DNA from: Favolaschia claudopus
Taxonomy: Eukaryota > Basidiomycota > Agaricomycetes > Agaricales > Mycenaceae
Reading direction: 5' to 3'
NCBI GenBank assembly: GCA_037176885.1
Contig: JAWWNJ010000016.1
Span: 2,356,001 to 2,420,000 of the forward strand
Length of the DNA stretch: 64,000 nucleotides
Within the stretch, counting starts at the first letter, position 1; each line of letters starts with the position of its first letter. Positions 22,057 through 33,872 of the stretch are shown here, piece after piece. The position numbers were made by a program, and so were the translations under genes. The notes beneath the pieces were generated by a model that saw only the letters and a program-made list of their open reading frames with translations, did no database searches and was not told the DNA's origin.

Positions 22057-23600
22057 ATGAACCCCAAGGTCCTCGACAAGGCTGAAGGCGCGCTGTTTGG
22101 GTCTGCGTTGGGGGACGCTATCGGGATTTATACTGGTGCGTGCATTTTTTTCGTTAACCTGCAGCGAAGACTCGAGAGGCTGATTTTACCCCTGTTCCAG
22201 AATTCATGACTGCAGAGCAGGCAATAGAGGCGTATGGCTCTTCCACTCCAAGTTTCACGCTCATACAGCCTGAGACTCCGTTCCATACTGATACGCACCG
22301 ATGTAAGCAGACGGATTGTTCGAGCAAGTGAGTTGCTAAATGAAGAACTGTCTTTCAGGTCGTTTCGAAAGTGTTAGTATTGAATCCCTTAGAAAAATGC
22401 AAAACTGATTGAGATGGTGGATTAGCGGGCATGGACGGACGACACAGATCATGCACTCTTGATAGTGCTTTCGTATCTGCGACTCCGAGAATTATCTCCC
22501 ACTGATTTCGCAGTCCGACTTCATTCATGGTGCGTCTGCGATGTCAATCTGTGCTGCAGAATACAATGCCAATAGCAATGACACGTAGGTGCTCTCAAGG
22601 TCTACGTGTCCTTGATCGTCTTCCCATGGGTCTTGGAAGTACGTCTCGAGAATTCCCACTGAATTTCGCATTATATATTCATGGTTATTTTTTCACAGAG
22701 ACCGTCGGCAGCGTTGTAGCTGCTCCTTCATTCACAACCGAACCTATCGAAACTGCTTACAACTACTGGGATAAGAATGGGCGCCGCCTCGCAGCCAATG
22801 GCTCCCTCATGCGTACCGCCCCGGTTGGTGTAATCTGCATCCCGAAGACCGAAGAACAGACTTTCGAAACAGCTATCCTCGTCGGCTCTGTCACGCATGC
22901 CGATCCCCGCTGCGCACTCTCTGTCGCCATTGTCTCCGGCCTCATCCGCGCTCTCTGTCTGAACGAAATCTCCGATGTCACGCAGATGCGCGACCTCATC
23001 GAGCGCGCCTGGGCCTACGTGCAGCGTACCCTTCCCGAAGACCAGCTGGCCCTTCTCGACCGCGACGAATTCGAGAAGCACGCGTATACGGAGGATCTTG
23101 ATTCTCTCGTTTTATGCGATCGCTCCATGGGATACGTATATAAATGCCTCGGCTCGTCCCTGTGGTGTCTGCGCCGCGTCCTCACCCGCCAAGACACCTT
23201 CCGCTCCGCGATGACGACGCTGGTGATGTACGGCGGGGACGCGGACACGAACGGGGCTGTTGCCGGCGCGCTGATGGGTGCGTTGTGTGGGTACGAGTAT
23301 CTCCCGAGGGAGTGGCGCGACGGGATGCGTCATGCGGAGTGGTATAGAGAGAAAGGGAAGGCGTTGTGCGTTGTGGCGGGGATTAGTAGCGAGGGGTTGT
23401 ATGATTCGGAGAGTGATCGGGATACGCTGGTTGATGGGGGGAAGGGGGTGTTGACGGAGGAGGAGATGAAGAAGAGGGAGATGGGGATTATGGAGAGGAT
23501 GTTGCTGGCGGAGAAGGAGCGGAGGGAGGCGGCGGAGGCGAAGAGAGGGAAGGAGAAGAAGAGGGCTTCGGGGTGGAAATCTTGGCTTCCGGGTTCATGA
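22057..23600 (+). CDS. ADP-ribosylglycohydrolase (DraG/ARH family) protein
   Basis: This family of enzymes removes ADP-ribose from modified proteins or related substrates using two magnesium ions. Six exons (22057-22135, 22201-22302, 22359-22372, 22426-22529, 22589-22638, 22699-23600) give 416 residues; the third is a 14-nt microexon. Motifs are in the expected order: GALFGSALGDAIG near the N-terminus, WTDDTDHALL (metal-binding Asp residues), NGSLMRTAPVG, and GGDADTNGAVAGALMGA (second metal-binding cluster). The C-terminus is a Lys/Glu-rich coiled-coil-like tail (EEEMKKREMGIMERMLLAEK) ending WLPGS. All metal-binding motifs are present, so it is probably active. No signal peptide is seen, so it is likely cytosolic or nuclear. 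The gene starts 8 bp after a triplicated 519-bp repeat, so its promoter and leader lie within repeated DNA. Confidence 0.92.
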
Positions 23601-23780
23601 ATAGTACTAATTACTGACACACACACCCCTCATCTGTATGCCTATCTACGATTGTAAATCAGTAGTCTCAAACCTCATTCGTTGTTGTGGAACGGTCAAA
23701 TGTATGACAAAAAGCACAAGCCAATCCAATACTCGGAAGAATGTCAACAGTATATTCTATAGAACTCCGTATTCCGCTGC

Positions 23781-25165
23781 TCAAAACACGAATCTTTCGC
23801 CAATCACTTCCTCCGTGATATCCCAGAGCCTCTTCGCATTCGCCGGGTCCGAGCTATGAGCCGCAACGGACTCATTCGCGACGTTGCAGTCATCCAGATA
23901 CGCTCCCGGCTTATCTATATATGACAATGAATCAATCACTGGCATTCTATGAACGATTGCACATACCGTCAAGTCTGGGATCAAACGCAGCGGTGACCGT
24001 GCTATATATATGTAATCATATACCTATTAGCGAGAGGAATATTCGTCGAGTTCGAAGGTCAACTAACGTCGCAGCACCCTGGCCTTGGGTCTTCCATTGA
24101 AAAGTCTCAGCGTTGGGTTTGCCGTCAGCATCCAAGATACCTACGAGAAAGAAACGTGACATATGAGCATTGTTTGAAACGAGCCTGTAAACCATCATGC
24201 TCCGAATCGTGCTTACCGACCGCCTTCAAATCGTCTATCGATTCCTCCTTCTGATTCATATTCGTAGAAATGACTGTAATTTGGCTTTCAAAAAGACATC
24301 GCACAAACCGCTCGTAAAACACCAACCTCCAGGGTGAAGACTGTACCCATTGACCTTCCTATTGGACCGCTTGGAAATTTCGATCCCCATCAAGATATTC
24401 GCGCTCTTCGCCTGACTGTAAGTCTCCAGGGAATGATACTTATCTTTGTCGGGTTTCCCAAGTCTCTCGAAATTCACGCCGTTTCCGAACATCGCATGAC
24501 CGCCGCTAGAGACCCAGACGACACGCGGAACGTACTTTGATGTTCCCGCGGCGAGGAGCTTGGGCGCGATGAGCTTGGTGAAGAGGAAGGGACCGATGTG
24601 ATCCGTGGCGATTTGACTTTCGAGATTGTCGACGGTGAGTTTGAAGGAGCCGGCGGCGGCTGCGGCGTTGTGGATTAGAACCTAAATTCTCTGGGTCAGC
24701 ACCGCGAAAGATCGGAATATAATTCAACGGACATGAATAGGCTCAGCGTAGCGATTGACTTCGGCGCCGGCTTTGCGCACAGCAGCGAGGGAGGAAAGGT
24801 CTAAAACGAGAGGACGAATGGCGGCAGACGGCTTGTCTTTCTTCAACGCCTCTGCGGTCAGTTTGAGCCTTGAAGCAAGTGAGACCCAAGCTGGCGTTGT
24901 CGATTGGGTGGATTCCCGTACCTTTCCTCGTTGTATCCTGTGACGACCACCAAGTTGGCGTGCTTTGCAATTGCCCGGGCGGTCTCAAAACCGATCCCAT
25001 TGAGCGAGGTACCGGTGACGATGACTGGAAATATTTTTGAGCTCCATGAAAAAAAAAATCGACGGAACCAACGATGGTTGTACCATTTTTGCCCTTGAGC
25101 TCGTTGGCAAAGGCGTCGGCGACTTGTTCAGCGGTGGTCTCGAAAGAGAACTTTGGTAACGACAT
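23781..25165 (-). CDS. Short-chain dehydrogenase/reductase, paralogue A
   Basis: Eight exons (25165-25084, 25024-24922, 24868-24733, 24681-24327, 24273-24217, 24140-24068, 24001-23967, 23914-23781) give 324 residues. The Rossmann cofactor motif TGTSLNGIG is near residue 33, the HNAAA motif follows the third exon, WVSSGGH supplies the catalytic Ser region, and YSQAK is the YxxxK active site. The start MSLPKFSFETTAEQVADAF is shared in style with paralogue B at 29453-30839. Intron positions are the same in both genes and five of the eight exons have identical lengths. It probably reduces or oxidises a lipophilic alcohol or ketone with NAD(P); the substrate cannot be told. A TATA box lies about 52 bp upstream. 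Confidence 0.92.
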
Positions 25166-25216
25166 GATTGAGAAGATTTGAAAGTGAATCTAAGGAAAGG
25201 GAGGCTGCAAAGAGGA

Positions 25217-25223
25217 ATTTATA
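25217..25223 (-). promoter_or_regulatory. TATA box of SDR paralogue A
   Basis: The minus strand reads TATAAAT, about 52 bp upstream of the ATG at 25165. Confidence 0.5.
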
Positions 25224-26090
25224 CTGCGTTCTGTATGAGTAAGAGACCTGCATGAATAAGACGGTTGACCCACCGAACTCCGGGATGCCCACGATTTGGG
25301 CATTGCAGATAGTAGAATCTAGGTTGTGAGACGACAATTGAATGGTTTTGTTATGGTAGCCGACCTTCTGTGAGAATATGCCGGGCGTTAAAATTTCTGA
25401 GTAATCCTTCAAAATGAGTCAGCCTTTCCCGTCGCGGCGGGATATCAAGGGGTGGAGAGGCTCCGGGAAGTTAAACTGAACATAGAGAATGCGGCACCCG
25501 GCCAAAGCCCTGAATTTGCCTAGCATTAGTCATTTCTTATCAGTGCAACAGCACTGCCGTCTGAGTCGTCATCATAGGTCAAACAAGTAGGAAATCAATA
25601 ACACAATGCGCCTTGAAGTGTTATAGAACGCGAACAAATTGAAGGTCACTTGTCTTAGGCTTTGGTCCAGGAGAAGCACTGCCGAATGCCGTCGTCCACT
25701 GAAGAAAAGTCTGTGAGAAAACGACAAAAAATACACAAACTCAACGACGTGGGAGTTTAGGTCGGCGAATGACTGGTGGAAATGTTTGGAGCGACAATTC
25801 GATTTTGAGGAGTGTATTCGGGTCTTTTTCGGTCCCGTATTTCTCTGGCCACCACAATGGGATTGCCTTCCATGATCCATTTACAGGTATAACCATTGGA
25901 TATGTCAAGTGCAAACTGGGGTAAAGACGGTAACAGGTACGCGCTCCTAGCGCCGGGCAAGTTCGAATTAAAGGCTGACGGGGCGCTTGGAACTATTTGC
26001 GACGTTTTTGTGCCTGCGGGCGTGCGATATGAACGCTAGAGAGATTGTCATCTCTAGCTGAAGCGAGATGTTCCTGGCAAGAAGTAACGG
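25224..26090. other. Intergenic region between divergent SDR A and the Cys-rich gene
   Basis: This is a shared upstream region of two divergently transcribed genes. I see no supported gene in it; ORFs are about 100 codons or shorter and motif-free. Confidence 0.5.
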
Positions 26091-26091
26091 G

Positions 26092-26098
26092 TATAAAA
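26092..26098 (+). promoter_or_regulatory. TATA box of the secreted Cys-rich gene
   Basis: TATAAAA in GGGTATAAAAGC, 53 bp before the ATG at 26151. Confidence 0.6.
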
Positions 26099-26150
26099 GC
26101 TGAGGGAGAAATGGCGTAGTACAGTACCCCCCAGCTCAGCCTACAACGAA

Positions 26151-26690
26151 ATGGTCAAATCTCTTACTGGTTCTTTCTTCATCCTCCTTTCTCTTCTGGC
26201 TATGATTTCGAGTACGTGTTTCCTAGTCACGCGACGCGTCTTCGAACGGAGTTCTTAACTCCTTCACCACCAGCCGCTGCCGAGGTCGGTTCGGACGGTT
26301 GTGTCGTATGCCCTCAAGTGGAACCGACGTGCCCCGATTGCCCTTCAGGCCTACAATGCAAGAAGATTCCTCAGTATGTCGGATAAGCATCGAACACTTT
26401 TGCTTTTCACTCACCTGTGAACCGCAGAACTTGCTCCCAATGTGCATATGCCATCTGTGCACCACGCGAACACGCCGACTCTTTTGCAACGACCGAGAAG
26501 GGCGATACTAAGGGCGATGACTGTGTTGTTTGCACGAAGGAGATCCCGAAATGCGAGTGCGCGCCGGGACAGGACTGTGTCATTCTGCCGCAGTGAGTTT
26601 CTGTTTCGATTGCCTTTACTCAGATTGAATGGTTGCGAAGGTCGTGCCATGCGTGTTCGAAGGCGGTCTGCGTTGTTCCCGTCATGAGTC
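26151..26690 (+). CDS. Secreted Cys-rich protein with Opy2-like repeats (3' end uncertain)
   Basis: Exons 26151-26211, 26274-26373 and 26428-26592 join in phase. The first encodes a signal peptide (MVKSLTGSFFILLSLLAMIS). Two Cys-rich repeats follow: CVVCPQVEPTCPDCPSG with LQCKKIPQTCSQC, and CVVCTKEIPKCECAPG with QDCVILPQ. The pattern resembles the N-terminal domain of the yeast membrane anchor Opy2, a domain that also occurs in small secreted fungal proteins. The rest of the second repeat (YCCFCHKDECYRD) is readable at about 26755-26800, but I could not place the linking introns; a short intron at 26593-26623 would lead to a stop at 26690. The gene may extend to about 26850 or be broken. A TATA box supports the start. 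Confidence 0.6.
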
Positions 26691-26859
26691 GTGTGGGACC
26701 GGGAGCGCCGGTAGTGGCATACGTTATCGATTCCTCCAAGGTATAGGCCTAGAGTACTGTTGCTTCTGCCATAAAGATGAATGTTACCGAGATTCTTCAC
26801 TTGCGTGTTCGAGAGTAAGACACGAGACATGGAATCTAAGTCGTCCCACATAATAGCAC

Positions 26860-29452
26860 ACAATTTTGCGGTCACAATGGTATCTGCTCTCGCGGGACTA
26901 CGGTCTTCACAGCAAATGCCTAGGGATTGGTGGGTCGGATTTTAGCGTCGGAAGAAAAACGGAGGGCGACATACCGTGGACATTCCGCTAGAAGAGTGCC
27001 TAAAAAGACAAAACCGAGAATTTGAGTTGAAAATCATGCCCGAGTTTCATGAGTCGTCGTACGCTTTAAATCTTGGCCCCGAATCGGAATTCCACTATGA
27101 CAAGACGCGCGAGGAGTCCAAACGAGTCGACAATAGACAGAGGCAGTTCAAGATAAACCTCCACCGTCCGCAGTAGACTGAAAACGAGAGTTACGAGCAA
27201 TGTTCTTCAGTCGACCAGCCGATCGTCCAAGTGGAAGAAAGCAAGTTGCAAGCGTGACGGTAACGGCGTGATGTAAAGCACGTGCTATGATTTCAACTTT
27301 GTCACAACCTCCTGTCTCGCTCCTTTTTGACGCCGCAAATCCTGGGTTCTGTCAACCACCCTCGATTCGCCGCACGTTTGACGACATGGTGCACCAAACT
27401 ATACAATGACACGAACCGCGTTACAAAACTCTCTGGTCGACTTGAAAAAGGATTGAAAATCGGAATTCTGGTCGGCTGAATTACGAGTACTTTTAAGTAC
27501 GCGTTCTTTTCGTTTCGAAGATGAGGTTTTCGGGTGAGAGTGAAAAACCAGTGTATTTTACTTTGTAATGAAATCGGTGTTTTTTCCCACGCCTTTTGAA
27601 TGGTCTTTTCAGTTGTCGTTACAAAGTTTTCTAATGGTTTCGAGATTTGTGACCGTGTGAATTTAATGACTCGGTGAAATAAGCCCTAACCCTAGAATGA
27701 CAGAAAATTTATTGATGGTGTGCATTCGGCATGGGTTACCCGGAATTCCCCGACAGCTGTACCGGCTTTGATTTGTTGAATCCTCTCTCTTCCCCCACCA
27801 TCTTCCTCTCTGCTCAGAGTCACCGTGGTCCGTCTCACTCCCAACACCTCTCTCTCGAGCTGAATCCTCAGATCCGCCTCTCATCGCTCAATTGTTGCTC
27901 AATCAGAATCTCGACTCTACGTAGACTACGACCAAGGGTATTCCGATCCGCAAAATCCGGATATCACCTCGAATTTTTTTTTCAGCGGCTTCGGCAGACC
28001 CCTCCCCTCATGGTTGCCGTAATATTCCCATATGCGGCAGCTTCACGTAAGTTTTTCCCACCGGCTAATTTGTTAGCTTTATCAAGTTTATGTATTTTCG
28101 GACTCAACATCAGCATTTGAAGCAAAGAACCTGTTGTTTTGCACATTTCCATGTACCTGCACTGTGCAAAATTGATATTTCTGAATGTCAGCAACCTGGC
28201 TTCTGGACCAAACAACGGCATATACACTGATAGCCGAGGCTGCCGAGAGGCTCGACAGTGGTCAAACCGATCTGACGGTGACAGTAGTGGCCAGAGTTGG
28301 ACCTGAAGCACTGAAATGTCAGAATAAGACTGTAGAATAGTGTACATAGTATATATTTGCTGCATACAACACTTAGAACTGAGTTCCAAAATTTTGTATG
28401 AAAGTTTTTTTTCAGGCTGAGGGGACCCCCCCTCCCCTACCTCTATATAAGGAAATTTCTTATCTCGGAAGGCCCTTGACTACGACTCGGAGAGTCGAGT
28501 CTCAGAAGTACAAGTACGATCTCCGAGTCAATTTCAAGTATCTTACCCTCCGGACTGGGGGCTGTCCCACAAGGCCATTTTGCGCCACAAATTTAATTCC
28601 CAAGGCGCCCGCTTCCAAGATTCTCAAGTCTCAAGGGTATCAAGCTTCAAGGCCTTCGATTTCCTACTAGTGCTTCGAGTTCCCAGTGCTGACTTCTGAA
28701 TGACTTCCTCAAAATCAAGACCGTTGCAAGACCTGCTCTTTCCACGCTCCCCCCTTGCTTTCGCTCATCCCACCCTTGGCGACTTCTTGAAAATTACTGC
28801 TATATATTTAAAAGATGGGGCAGCTCGAGCGACTTCGGGCTATCAACTGTGTGATTTGAGGTGGGTATTTAGTGTGTCGTCCACCCTTTTTTCAATTTTC
28901 CTTCCTAATTCACTTCTTAGTCGTAACATCCCACATAACATTGAGCTCCTCTTGCGTTCGAATTGCCGTTCCCTCTGACTGATCCAGATTCAAGGAATGG
29001 CCCATTTTGTGGATTGAATCTAAATCCCTAGTGTAGTGTTGTCCATTCAGTGTTGATTTATTTAGATCTGTCAACGCATTGAGTTGGTGTCTTATTTTCG
29101 TCCTTGAATCTTGTTTGAAACTGCGCTTGAGCTCTTTTGAAACATGGCGAACGTTCTTTGACATCTTTCCCAAACACACTGAAAACAACTTGAACAACTA
29201 AAAGTACGAGTTCTGCCGCGCGAAAGCGACGGCCCTCCACCCCCAAGTAGGACTGCAGTCATGGACTGTGCATATTCTGCGCTAATTACCGAGGTGTTTG
29301 AAATTCTTCCGAATCTTCCGGAAGGTCTCGGATATCCCATCATTACTCGGGACCTTCGGAGTTCGACGGACATGGCCCCGACTCCCGCAGCTTTCTTTCT
29401 TCTTCCACAACGTCCAGCTGGGTCCTTCGCCTTGTCATCCACCTTTCCATCC
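26860..29452. other. Long intergenic stretch, nothing recognised
   Basis: About 2.6 kb without a supported gene. ORFs up to 135 codons at 27.7-28.4 kb and 28.9-29.5 kb lack motifs, and the latter run antisense to the first exon of the next gene. No direct or inverted repeat stood out. Confidence 0.5.
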
Positions 29453-30839
29453 ATGTCCTCGCCCCCAAAGTTCACTCTGGAAAGTACAGGAGAAGAAGTC
29501 GCTGCTACCTTCGTAGACGAGATCAAGGGCAAGAATGGTGCGTCAAGGGATTTCTGACTCTATAGGGGATTCCATTCTGATTATGGTTGTGCGGAACCAG
29601 TTCTGGTGACCGGCACCTCTGTCAACGGTATCGGATGCAACAGCGCAAGCATCATTGCGAAATATGCGAATTTGGTCGTCGTTACTGGGTATAACGAGGA
29701 GAGGTGCGTTTTCATTTTGAGAAGTTTCGTCCTTTCCTGATCTTCTGAGAAAGATTGAAGTTGACTGAGGAATTCATCAAGAAAGAGACCCCGACGGCAA
29801 ACGTTCGTCGTCTCGTCCTCGATATCTCCTCGCTGTCTGCCGTGCGGAAGGCGGCTGCGGAGGTTAACGCGTATCCAGAGCCTATTCATGTATGCGTCTA
29901 AGTCACTCATCACGCTGTTTGGGCATTTTTTGACCTCCACAATCAGGTTCTAATCAGCAACGCCGCTGCAGCCATCGGCCCCTTCAAACTCACCGTCGAC
30001 AACCTCGAGTCTCAAATGGCCACAAGTCACATCGGCCCGTTCCTCTTCACCAAGCTCATTGCAAACAAACTGCTCGCCGCTGGCACACCTACATATGTTC
30101 CTCGCATTGTCTATGTTTCGAGCGAAGCGCATTTCCACGGCACCGGCGTGAACTTTGAGACCCTTGGCAAGCCCGACAAGGAGAAATATCATCCGCTGGA
30201 GACTTATTGCCAGATCAAGAGCGCTGGTGTTTCGATGGCGATGGAGGTTTCGAAGAGGTCTGGTGGTAAGATCAATGGCTATAGTTGTACGCCCGGTGGT
30301 AAGTCATATTTTTTTTTGGTTCGAGTCGAAATTCAGGGCGTACAAATTTTGGAAAATCCAGTGGTTCTGACAAACATGAATCAAAAGCCGGAGTCGCTCG
30401 AATGGATGCAGATGATTGGTGGGCTGCTGTTCTCGTTGCCATTTTGGAGTCTACTCATCAATTCTTTGCCAAGGCGTCATGGGGCCCGATGGCAAACCTG
30501 ACTACGAAAAATTCAAGTGGAAAAGTTTGTCACAGGGAGCCGCAACGTAAAATTTGAATCTCCTTCGTGAAACTAGCTCAACTGACGCCATTTTTTCAGC
30601 GTTATCGCTGCAGCTTTCGATCCCAGTCTCAATGGTGAATAACTAAATCAATCCATCTCACCATCCATACCGTGCTCTGACCTTGATCTTCCCTCTTCGT
30701 AGATGCGCCGGGCACATATCTGACGGAAGATTCCGTCGCAGACAACACCAAACGCGCTGCTCACAGTGCCGATCCGGCTCAGCGCGAAAAACTTTGGTCT
30801 ATGACGGAGGAACTCGTGGGCGAGAAGTTCATTTTTTGA
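29453..30839 (+). CDS. Short-chain dehydrogenase/reductase, paralogue B
   Basis: Eight exons (29453-29537, 29601-29703, 29754-29889, 29947-30298, 30362-30418, 30474-30546, 30600-30634, 30703-30839) give 325 residues. It has TGTSVNGIG for cofactor binding, SNAAAAIG, YVSSEAH and the catalytic YCQIK. Introns lie at the same places as in paralogue A, and five exons (103, 136, 57, 73 and 35 nt) have identical lengths, so the two arose by duplication, now in opposite orientation about 4.3 kb apart. Compared with paralogue A it has Glu for Gly after the catalytic Ser and Ile within YxxxK, which could alter substrate choice. It ends EELVGEKFIF; paralogue A ends EEVIGERFVF. Confidence 0.92.
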
Positions 30840-31695
30840 AGCTGACTCTGGATGTCTTCTGCTGCGAACGTAGACTGCGATCTCTTTGCGTGATACAGTT
30901 AGATCGCGTCCATAGAACCATAGCAATGTCTTTGCATTGGTTTTCGCGCCAGCCGAGATTCATCTTCCAGACAGCTTGGATTAACCTCGCAGGTCATGCG
31001 ACAAAATAGGTGGTTCAATAGAAAAGGTTAGCAGCAAGTTGTACCTTAGAGTCCGAGCTCTTCAAGCACTGGACTACGGGATCGTGGGTGGAATTCAGGG
31101 AGGACGCAGGATCGGACAACGGAGACCCCTGCAACGCGAGAAGCATCATGTCCACATGAATGTCACAAAATTGGAATTGGGTCATAGCTACTGATAATCC
31201 TATCCTTATTGGCCGGTTCTGAGTTATGGTGATGAAAACGCCGAGCTGAATGCGTCTCAACTCAAAGGGGGGTGATAGCCGGGCTATAAAGCTAGGATAG
31301 CTATAAGTGGTTATAACCCAATTCCGGTTTTTTTGCGACATGGGGTCATAGGCTGTTGAGAACCCGTGTTCGTTGCCTACACACGAACAGTCTCATGGGT
31401 CGCGAGATATCAAGCGGTATCCAGTCGGGTCCCCCAAAAAAAACAATGGCCAATTGAGCAACGAACTGGGTTGAAGTCATCTGAGGTGCCAGTGTCAATG
31501 AGAGGGTTTCGTCCTGATCGATTCGTTCTCAAGATGAGGTACTATGTAGAAAGGTGGGAAATTCCACTGACAAGGACGCTACTAATCCCATTCACTTTTG
31601 CCTGGATGCTTGATATGTTCCGACTTGTGCAGTGATGCGCCATGGCTGTACGCAGCGTGCACGCAACCTGTGACGAAGCTCAGCATCAAAAAAGC
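30840..31695. other. Intergenic stretch, nothing recognised
   Basis: Convergent 3' flanks of SDR paralogue B and the MLKL-like gene. No supported feature. Confidence 0.5.
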
Positions 31696-32305
31696 CTAAA
31701 CTCTGCGTGGTGTCTGAAGACTCACACCGAAGTCGTTATATGCAATCTCGAGACGATCCCTCATGTCTGTGAGCATACGCTCGTGTCGATTGAGGTGGGT
31801 TAATCGGGTGAGGCGTTTTGCTTTTACAACGACTTCTATATCACGCCGAATTTCGTATACCAGGCTGGAGTGAAATCCGTCAGCTTCGACTGGGACATGA
31901 TAGGTTTCCTCCTCACTCCGTGAAGCGCAAGATACTGTCCAAGATCGGAGGGTCGATCGTAGTTGGATCGGGAACAGCACCGGCGATCTCGCCTAAGATT
32001 GTCTGGGTGCGCCGGGCGATGCGGAGGGCTTCGGCTTTGGAGTGCTTTGCTCGCTGAATGAGGCGCGAAGCGGGATGAATTAGCATGATCGATGTATATT
32101 GAGAGTAGATGGAGGCGCGCTATACCTCTGCAACGTCCCAGACAGCGATCACGCCGCCGACGGCACCTTTGAGCGGCGGGAACCCCTCAGCGGACTCTTT
32201 CAGTGCATTCAATGAGGTGCGTAGGACATCTGAAGATGTATCGGCGAAGGCGGCGGCTCCTTTCTTGTACTTGAGCCGTGCACGAGAGGGGAAGGGAAAG
32301 CGCAT
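31696..32305 (-). CDS. Stand-alone MLKL-like N-terminal domain protein
   Basis: Exons 32305-32126, 32053-31917 and 31864-31696 join in phase to give 161 residues. The sequence (ALKESAEGFPPLKGAVGG, VIAVWDVAERAKHSKAEAL, RIARRTQTILGEIAGAVPDP, then RLTHLNRHERMLTDMRDRL) matches the four-helix N-terminal domain related to MLKL that heads many Agaricomycete STAND/NLR-like and kinase proteins. In those proteins it is the membrane-acting or signalling module and is followed by further domains. Here the frame stops soon after the domain (YNDFGVSLQTPRRV), and I find no downstream partner. It may be a truncated gene or an intact single-domain protein. The start at 32305 is supported by a TATA box 37 bp upstream; an in-frame Met at 32371 lies before that box. 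Confidence 0.8.
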
Positions 32306-32341
32306 TTGCTTTTCGATGGGAAGGGAGCGACCAATGTCGGA

Positions 32342-32348
32342 ATTTATA
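32342..32348 (-). promoter_or_regulatory. TATA box of the MLKL-like domain gene
   Basis: The minus strand reads TATAAAT, 37 bp upstream of the Met at 32305, which favours that start over the more distal one. Confidence 0.5.
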
Positions 32349-32379
32349 CTAACAGCAGAGCTGTTTAGCATCGGAACCT

Positions 32380-33871
32380 GGCCTTCTCAGATCAAGGGAT
32401 GCTGTGCACTGCTGTGGTGAGAAGAGGATCCATCGTTCTAGAAAGTAAATATTTAGACTTGGACGTTTTGCTGTAAAATATCTGTTTTAAGCTGTGTTTC
32501 TCTCCGTGGTGGGGTGAGTTAAGCCAAGGACATAAGTTGAAGTTTGAACGTTCGGCCCGGATTTGGTGAAACAGAAAATCAGTGCCGAATTGCCGGTAAG
32601 GCTGGCAGTCAGAAACCCTAGAACAGTCCAGCGGTATAAATCGATCACCGAAACTAAAAGAACCCATGGTGTATGAAGTCTATGCGAGAAGTCCTCCCAT
32701 GTTGGTCTCTTCGGAACGAGGGAATATTACAGCTATTTGCAGAATTCTAGACGCGAGCCAATTTTTCCTTGATTTTTCCCCAAAGAAGGGACTGTCACAT
32801 ACGATAACCACGAGGTCTTGCTCAAAAAGATTGTCAAGGAGTTGAGGGACGTGAAAGCAATGCATTGGAGCGTAGAGGTCGGTTCTACAACAGCCGTGGT
32901 TCGATATCGGAAAGAATCGTTGAAATTCTACACCAAGTCAGCACTATTATCGTCGCCAAAAATCTGCTTTGAATGGAGCTCCCGAGTCCTTGAACTAATT
33001 CTAAGTACTGTTCAAAACGCCTAGCTGTCCATGAACAAGCCGAGCCAAGCCGGAGTGAGCCGAAGCAGTCCCGAAACAGTTCATCAATCAGCAAATGTCA
33101 TTTCATGATCCAATCATGATCTCTCTTTCTTATTCCCCTCATCGACTTTGTGACGAAGGTTCCTTCAAACTTCAAAGTCACGTCGGCTTACAATGCTTCA
33201 AAAATGTATCTCAGGCTGCTTTTGGCTTGCACCTAGTAAACCTCTCCGGCAGACAACGCTCTTTCTATCCATCTTTCATCGTCTCCCGGCCCTCTTTGTC
33301 CGTTTTCTTTGTGCTCCTGGTGCGCTGCTACAAAAGCTGGCTTTCAGCTTAGAAATCTTGTGTGGACTCAAATTGAACCTTCAAAGGCCTTTCCAAAGCT
33401 GCAAGGAACTCTTGTCTCTCCATGCGCCCAAGTTTCGCACTCAAAACTATACGTCAAATAGTCAATCGACTTGCAGTCGTGTGGGAACGTATACATACCT
33501 TCCATGCTTCCGGGATCGCCGACATTCATTCACGGTAACTCGCTCGCTCTTCGATATGAAATCGACGGTACGCCTCCGCCTGTCACTCATTTGCCCCGCC
33601 TTTTGATTAATCGCTACTCGGAAAACTTTCCAGCACAGAAGCTCTGTGGCTCCGTGTCTGTCACGGAGGAAGTTGTCGCTCATACTTTCCAGTCTCAAGG
33701 AGTCAGGTGCGTCCGATCGAGTGCATCGAGGGAAAAGAACTTGATCTGACGAAACCGTGCAAAGGATGAATTTAACAGGCGGAAATATGAATATTTGTAT
33801 CGTCCCATCCGTCATTCAATTCCTGCATGCCGACATCTCGAGCAATCTCGATTTTTGCCATTCACACCGAA
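32380..33871. other. Intergenic stretch, nothing firmly recognised
   Basis: A 137-codon ORF at 33193-33606 has a Leu/Phe-rich start but no motif I can name, and competing frames are equally long. I leave it uncalled. Confidence 0.4.
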
Positions 33872-33872
33872 G

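Noticed and set aside
29092..29532. 146-codon minus-strand ORF
   Set aside because: Antisense to the start of SDR paralogue B, whose exon structure is firmly supported.
33193..33606. 137-codon plus-strand ORF that might encode an F-box-like protein
   Set aside because: Leu/Phe-rich only; no F-box consensus, splice structure or homologue recognised.
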